A DNA stretch of 64,000 bases, from positions 558,001 to 622,000 of the forward strand of contig NZ_QPJC01000002.1 in assembly GCF_003337235.1 (NCBI RefSeq), written 5' to 3'. Shown here piece by piece: positions 61,616 through 64,000 of the stretch. The number at the start of each line of letters is the position of its first letter. Positions within the stretch are counted from its first letter, which is position 1. The translations under genes and the position numbers were made by a program. The stretch is from Halopolyspora algeriensis (GTDB lineage: Bacteria; Actinomycetota; Actinomycetes; Mycobacteriales; Pseudonocardiaceae). The notes below the pieces were generated by a model that saw only the letters and a program-made list of their open reading frames with translations, searched no databases and was not told the origin of the DNA.

Positions 61616-62164
61616 ATGGCCGAGGACGACAACGAAGAACGCCGGGACGCGTCGAACCAGTCCGAGCAGCAGGAACAGTCCGAACAGGATGACCAGTCCG
61701 GACAGGAGGATCGTCCCGAGCAGCAGGGGCGGTGGGAGGTCTACGGCCGCGGGGTGCGCACGGCGCTGCGCAACAACGCCACGGCCTACGGCTTCTCCAT
61801 CTCGATCACGGCGGCCTACGGGCTGGTCACCGGGTCGAACGGCACGGCGACCGCCTGGGAGACGATGGCCTTCGCGCTCGGTGCGGCGGTTGCGTTCGTC
61901 CTGGTCGGCCTGGTTTTCATCGTGCGCTTCCGGGAAGGCAGCCTCGGCGAGGGCGGCCAGGTCGAGACGATGAGCGGCGCCATCGACCTGATGTCGGTCA
62001 TCGCCGCCGTGGCGGTGGCGTTCGGCCTGTCCCGGATCCCCGGGTTCTTCGGGTGGCCGCTGACCGCGCTGGGCACGGTGATCACGTACCTGATGGTCGG
62101 CGGTCTCGACGTGCTGCTGGCCCGCAGTGCCGCGAGCCGCACCTCCGTCGGGCGGGAGCAGTGA
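61616..62164 (+). CDS. membrane protein of unknown function with acidic Gln/Glu-rich N-terminus
   Basis: This 182-aa protein starts with a hydrophilic Glu/Gln/Asp-rich region of about 40 residues (DASNQSEQQEQSEQDDQSGQ). Four hydrophobic segments follow: around residues 57-75 (AYGFSISITAAYGLVTG), 85-105, 120-140 and 150-170. The membrane part may be a small DUF-type inner-membrane protein; no family was recognised. ATG 61616 is chosen, with no strong ribosome binding site, and an earlier start is possible. It follows the SDR gene by 101 bp on the same strand. Confidence 0.65.
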   Translation: MAEDDNEERRDASNQSEQQEQSEQDDQSGQEDRPEQQGRWEVYGRGVRTALRNNATAYGFSISITAAYGLVTGSNGTATAWETMAFALGAAVAFVLVGLVFIVRFREGSLGEGGQVETMSGAIDLMSVIAAVAVAFGLSRIPGFFGWPLTALGTVITYLMVGGLDVLLARSAASRTSVGREQ

Positions 62165-62199
62165 AGCCCGCCACGGCGGGAGGAGGCGGGCCGCCCCGA

Positions 62200-63318
62200 T
62201 CAGTGCACGCGGTAGGGCTCGAGGTCGGCGTGTTTGACTTCCAGCCCGAGGCCGGGGCGGGAGCGGTCCGGGCGCAGCAGCCCGCCGGGTTCGGGTTCCA
62301 GTGTCCCGTCGAAGGCGATCCGTTCGATGCGGACGTGGTCGTGGAAGTACTCCAGGTGCCGCAGGTGCCACACGGCGGTGCCCACCTGGGCGCTGACCTG
62401 CGGCGCGCAGTGCAGTGACAGATCCATGGTGCGCGCGTCGCACAGTGCGGCCACGCGCAGCAGCCCGGTGATCCCCAGGCAGCGGGTGACGTCGGCCTGC
62501 AGGCAGTCCACCGCCCCGGCATGGAGCATGTGGTGGAAGTAGGGCAGGTGGTAGCCGTACTCGCCTGCGGCGATGTCCATACCGGCCGGTCCCCGATCCC
62601 GCAGCAGCCGCAGACCTTCCAGGTCGTCGGAGCTGACCGGTTCCTCCAGCCAGGTCACCCCGAAGCCGGCGAAGATCTCCGCCCATTTCGCGGCGTCCTT
62701 GCGGGTGTAGGCGCCGTTGGCATCGACGAACAGCTGCGGCCCCTCGCCGATGGCGAGTCGGGCGGCGCGCAGCCTGCCCCGATCGGAGACCGGGTCCCGG
62801 CCGACCTTCATCTTCACCCGGTAGATCCCTGCTTCGACCCAGCCGCCCAGTTGCCTGCCGAGGGTGTCGTTGTCGTAGGAGGTGAATCCGCCGCTGCCGT
62901 AGATCGGTGTGGCCGCGTGCAGGGCACCGAGGGCGATCGCCAGCGGCAGGTCGAGCAGCCGGGCCTGCAGGTCCCACAGCGCGATGTCGACGGCCGAGAT
63001 CGCCTCGGCCACCACGCCGGGCTTGCCGAGGTTGCGCACGGCGTGCTGCATCGCCTGCCACGACTCCGCCGGGGTCAACGCGTCCCGGCCGGTCACCACC
63101 CCGGCGAGCTTGCCGTGCACCACGGTGGCCGCCGACGGGCCCGCATAGGTGTAACCGATCCCGGTTCGGCCGGCGGCGTGCGCCCGCACCAGCACCAGCG
63201 TGGTGGAGTCCCAGGTCAGTGTCCCGTCGGATTCGGGCGCGTCGGTGGGGATCTCGTAGGCCGCGACATCGAGGTCCTCGATCGGGACCGCATCCGTTGC
63301 TCTGCTCGTCACGACCAC
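62200..63318 (-). CDS. mandelate racemase/muconate lactonizing enzyme family protein
   Basis: This 372-aa enolase-superfamily protein abstracts an alpha proton next to a carboxylate. The catalytic lysine motif is YRVKMKVGRD and the metal ligands are in FVDANGAYT (Asp), WLEEPVSSDD (Glu) and DIAAGEYGYH (Glu). The substrate could be a sugar acid such as galactarate, a dipeptide, or a lactone; the barrel capping region does not allow a clear choice. Start GTG 63318 or 63312, no strong ribosome binding site. It is divergent from the ThDP-enzyme gene across 107 bp. Confidence 0.9.
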   Translation of the reverse strand: MVVTSRATDAVPIEDLDVAAYEIPTDAPESDGTLTWDSTTLVLVRAHAAGRTGIGYTYAGPSAATVVHGKLAGVVTGRDALTPAESWQAMQHAVRNLGKPGVVAEAISAVDIALWDLQARLLDLPLAIALGALHAATPIYGSGGFTSYDNDTLGRQLGGWVEAGIYRVKMKVGRDPVSDRGRLRAARLAIGEGPQLFVDANGAYTRKDAAKWAEIFAGFGVTWLEEPVSSDDLEGLRLLRDRGPAGMDIAAGEYGYHLPYFHHMLHAGAVDCLQADVTRCLGITGLLRVAALCDARTMDLSLHCAPQVSAQVGTAVWHLRHLEYFHDHVRIERIAFDGTLEPEPGGLLRPDRSRPGLGLEVKHADLEPYRVH

Positions 63319-63425
63319 GGGCGTACCACGCGGCCCGGACGTGTATTCCCGCCGCGCGTTTCAGCACTGCCCGCCGGGGGTAACGCGGAGCCGACATCCG
63401 GCAGCCGCGTGCGAAAGGCTCACTC

Positions 63426-64000
63426 ATGCCGCAGACCGCCGACTTCATTCTCGACCGGCTCCGCCAGTGGGGTATCCATCGGATCTTCGGGTACCCGGGC
63501 GACGGGATCAACTCCCTGCTGGGGGCCCTCGATCGCGCCGACGGTGACCCGGAGTTGATCCAGCCGCGCCACGAGGAGATGGGCGCGTTCATGGCCACCG
63601 CCCACGCCAAGTTCACCGGCGAGATCGGCTGCTGCATGGCCACATCCGGTGGCGGGACGATCCACCTGCTCAACGGGCTCTACGACGCCAAGCTGGACCA
63701 CCAGCCCGTCGTGGCCATCGTCGGCCAGCAGAAGCGGATCGCCCTGGGCAGCGGGTACCAGCAGGAGATCGACCCCAACACGCTGTACAAGGACGTCTCC
63801 GAATACGTGCAGACCTGCATGCATCCCGCGCAGGCCCGCCAACTGATCGACCGCGCGTGCAAGGTCGCGCTGGCCAACCGGACCGTGGCGACGGTCATCG
63901 TCCCGGAAGACGTCGCGATGGAGGAGGCCCAGCCCTCACCGCCGCGCGAGCACGGCGCCGTCTACACCACCGCGGGCTGGTCCGGCTCGCGCACCCTGCC
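63426..64000 (+). CDS. thiamine pyrophosphate-requiring enzyme, partial (pyruvate oxidase/acetolactate synthase family)
   Basis: Only the first 191 codons lie in the window and the frame is open to the end. The start MPQTADFILDRLRQWGIHRI and the motif FGYPGDGINSLLGAL fit the N-terminal ThDP-enzyme domain. The catalytic glutamate is in PRHEEMGAFMATAHAKF (cofactor activation) and ATSGGGTIHLLNGLYDA is the conserved loop. This agrees with PoxB-like or other thiamine enzymes that decarboxylate 2-oxo acids. ATG 63426 is chosen. It is divergent from the enolase-type gene. Confidence 0.9.
   Translation, partial: MPQTADFILDRLRQWGIHRIFGYPGDGINSLLGALDRADGDPELIQPRHEEMGAFMATAHAKFTGEIGCCMATSGGGTIHLLNGLYDAKLDHQPVVAIVGQQKRIALGSGYQQEIDPNTLYKDVSEYVQTCMHPAQARQLIDRACKVALANRTVATVIVPEDVAMEEAQPSPPREHGAVYTTAGWSGSRTL

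Overview
The window is about 64 kb of very GC-rich DNA from an actinomycete. The signs are a WhiB-family regulator, many GTG starts with GGAGG-type ribosome binding sites, and gene families typical of Actinobacteria. Gene content suggests a Pseudonocardiales-type soil organism, which is an inference only. No rRNA, tRNA, CRISPR array, complete insertion sequence or phage gene was seen. The content is mostly catabolic and respiratory accessory metabolism.

Layout. (1) 1-9.2 kb: a wbl gene with a perfect 22-bp stem terminator, then a leftward operon of eight overlapping genes, nuoA - nuoB/D-like - nuoH - J - K - L - M - N. It encodes a complete complex I membrane arm but none of the catalytic peripheral-arm subunits (C, D, E, F, G, I). 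The one soluble protein is a cysteine-poor NuoB/NuoD-like remnant with a long His/Asp/Glu-rich linker. (2) 9.3-16.4 kb: hydroxyquinol catabolism (flavin monooxygenase plus a fused maleylacetate reductase/hydroxyquinol dioxygenase) with AraC, GntR and IclR regulators. (3) 16.6-31.3 kb: formimidoylglutamate deiminase, two acyl-CoA ligases, TetR regulators, an amino-acid permease, a thioesterase, an SDR, a CYP136-like P450, a CocE-type hydrolase and an ATP-grasp protein. (4) 31.3-35.3 kb: a probable stress cluster (DUF2267/pterin-dehydratase-like fusion, two small acidic proteins, an acetate-type transporter behind a structured leader, a hemerythrin, an RsbW-like ATPase). (5) 35.3-41.7 kb: soxBDAG-sdaA, converting sarcosine to glycine and one-carbon units, and serine to pyruvate. 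(6) 42.4-46.5 kb: deacetylase-fold amidohydrolase, NCS1 permease and PucR regulator, probably purine or cyclic-amide catabolism. (7) 46.5-53.0 kb: a three-subunit formate dehydrogenase whose alpha subunit reads through an in-frame TGA as selenocysteine, plus a hemerythrin protein. (8) 53.2-64 kb: SDR - alpha/beta hydrolase - unknown 467-aa protein, RNase Z, a LinB-like haloalkane dehalogenase, a GH15 glucanase, a second SDR, a membrane protein, an enolase-superfamily enzyme and the start of a ThDP enzyme that runs off the window.

Two near-identical 207-bp sequences (16413-16619 and 42254-42460) lie in opposite orientation about 26 kb apart. They flank regions 3-5 and look like a mobile or structured repeat that could mediate inversion.

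Most notable: the peripheral-arm-less Nuo operon with its His-rich NuoB/D-like protein, the selenocysteine formate dehydrogenase with a visible SECIS hairpin, the 207-bp inverted repeat pair, and several small Cys-rich genes of unknown role.
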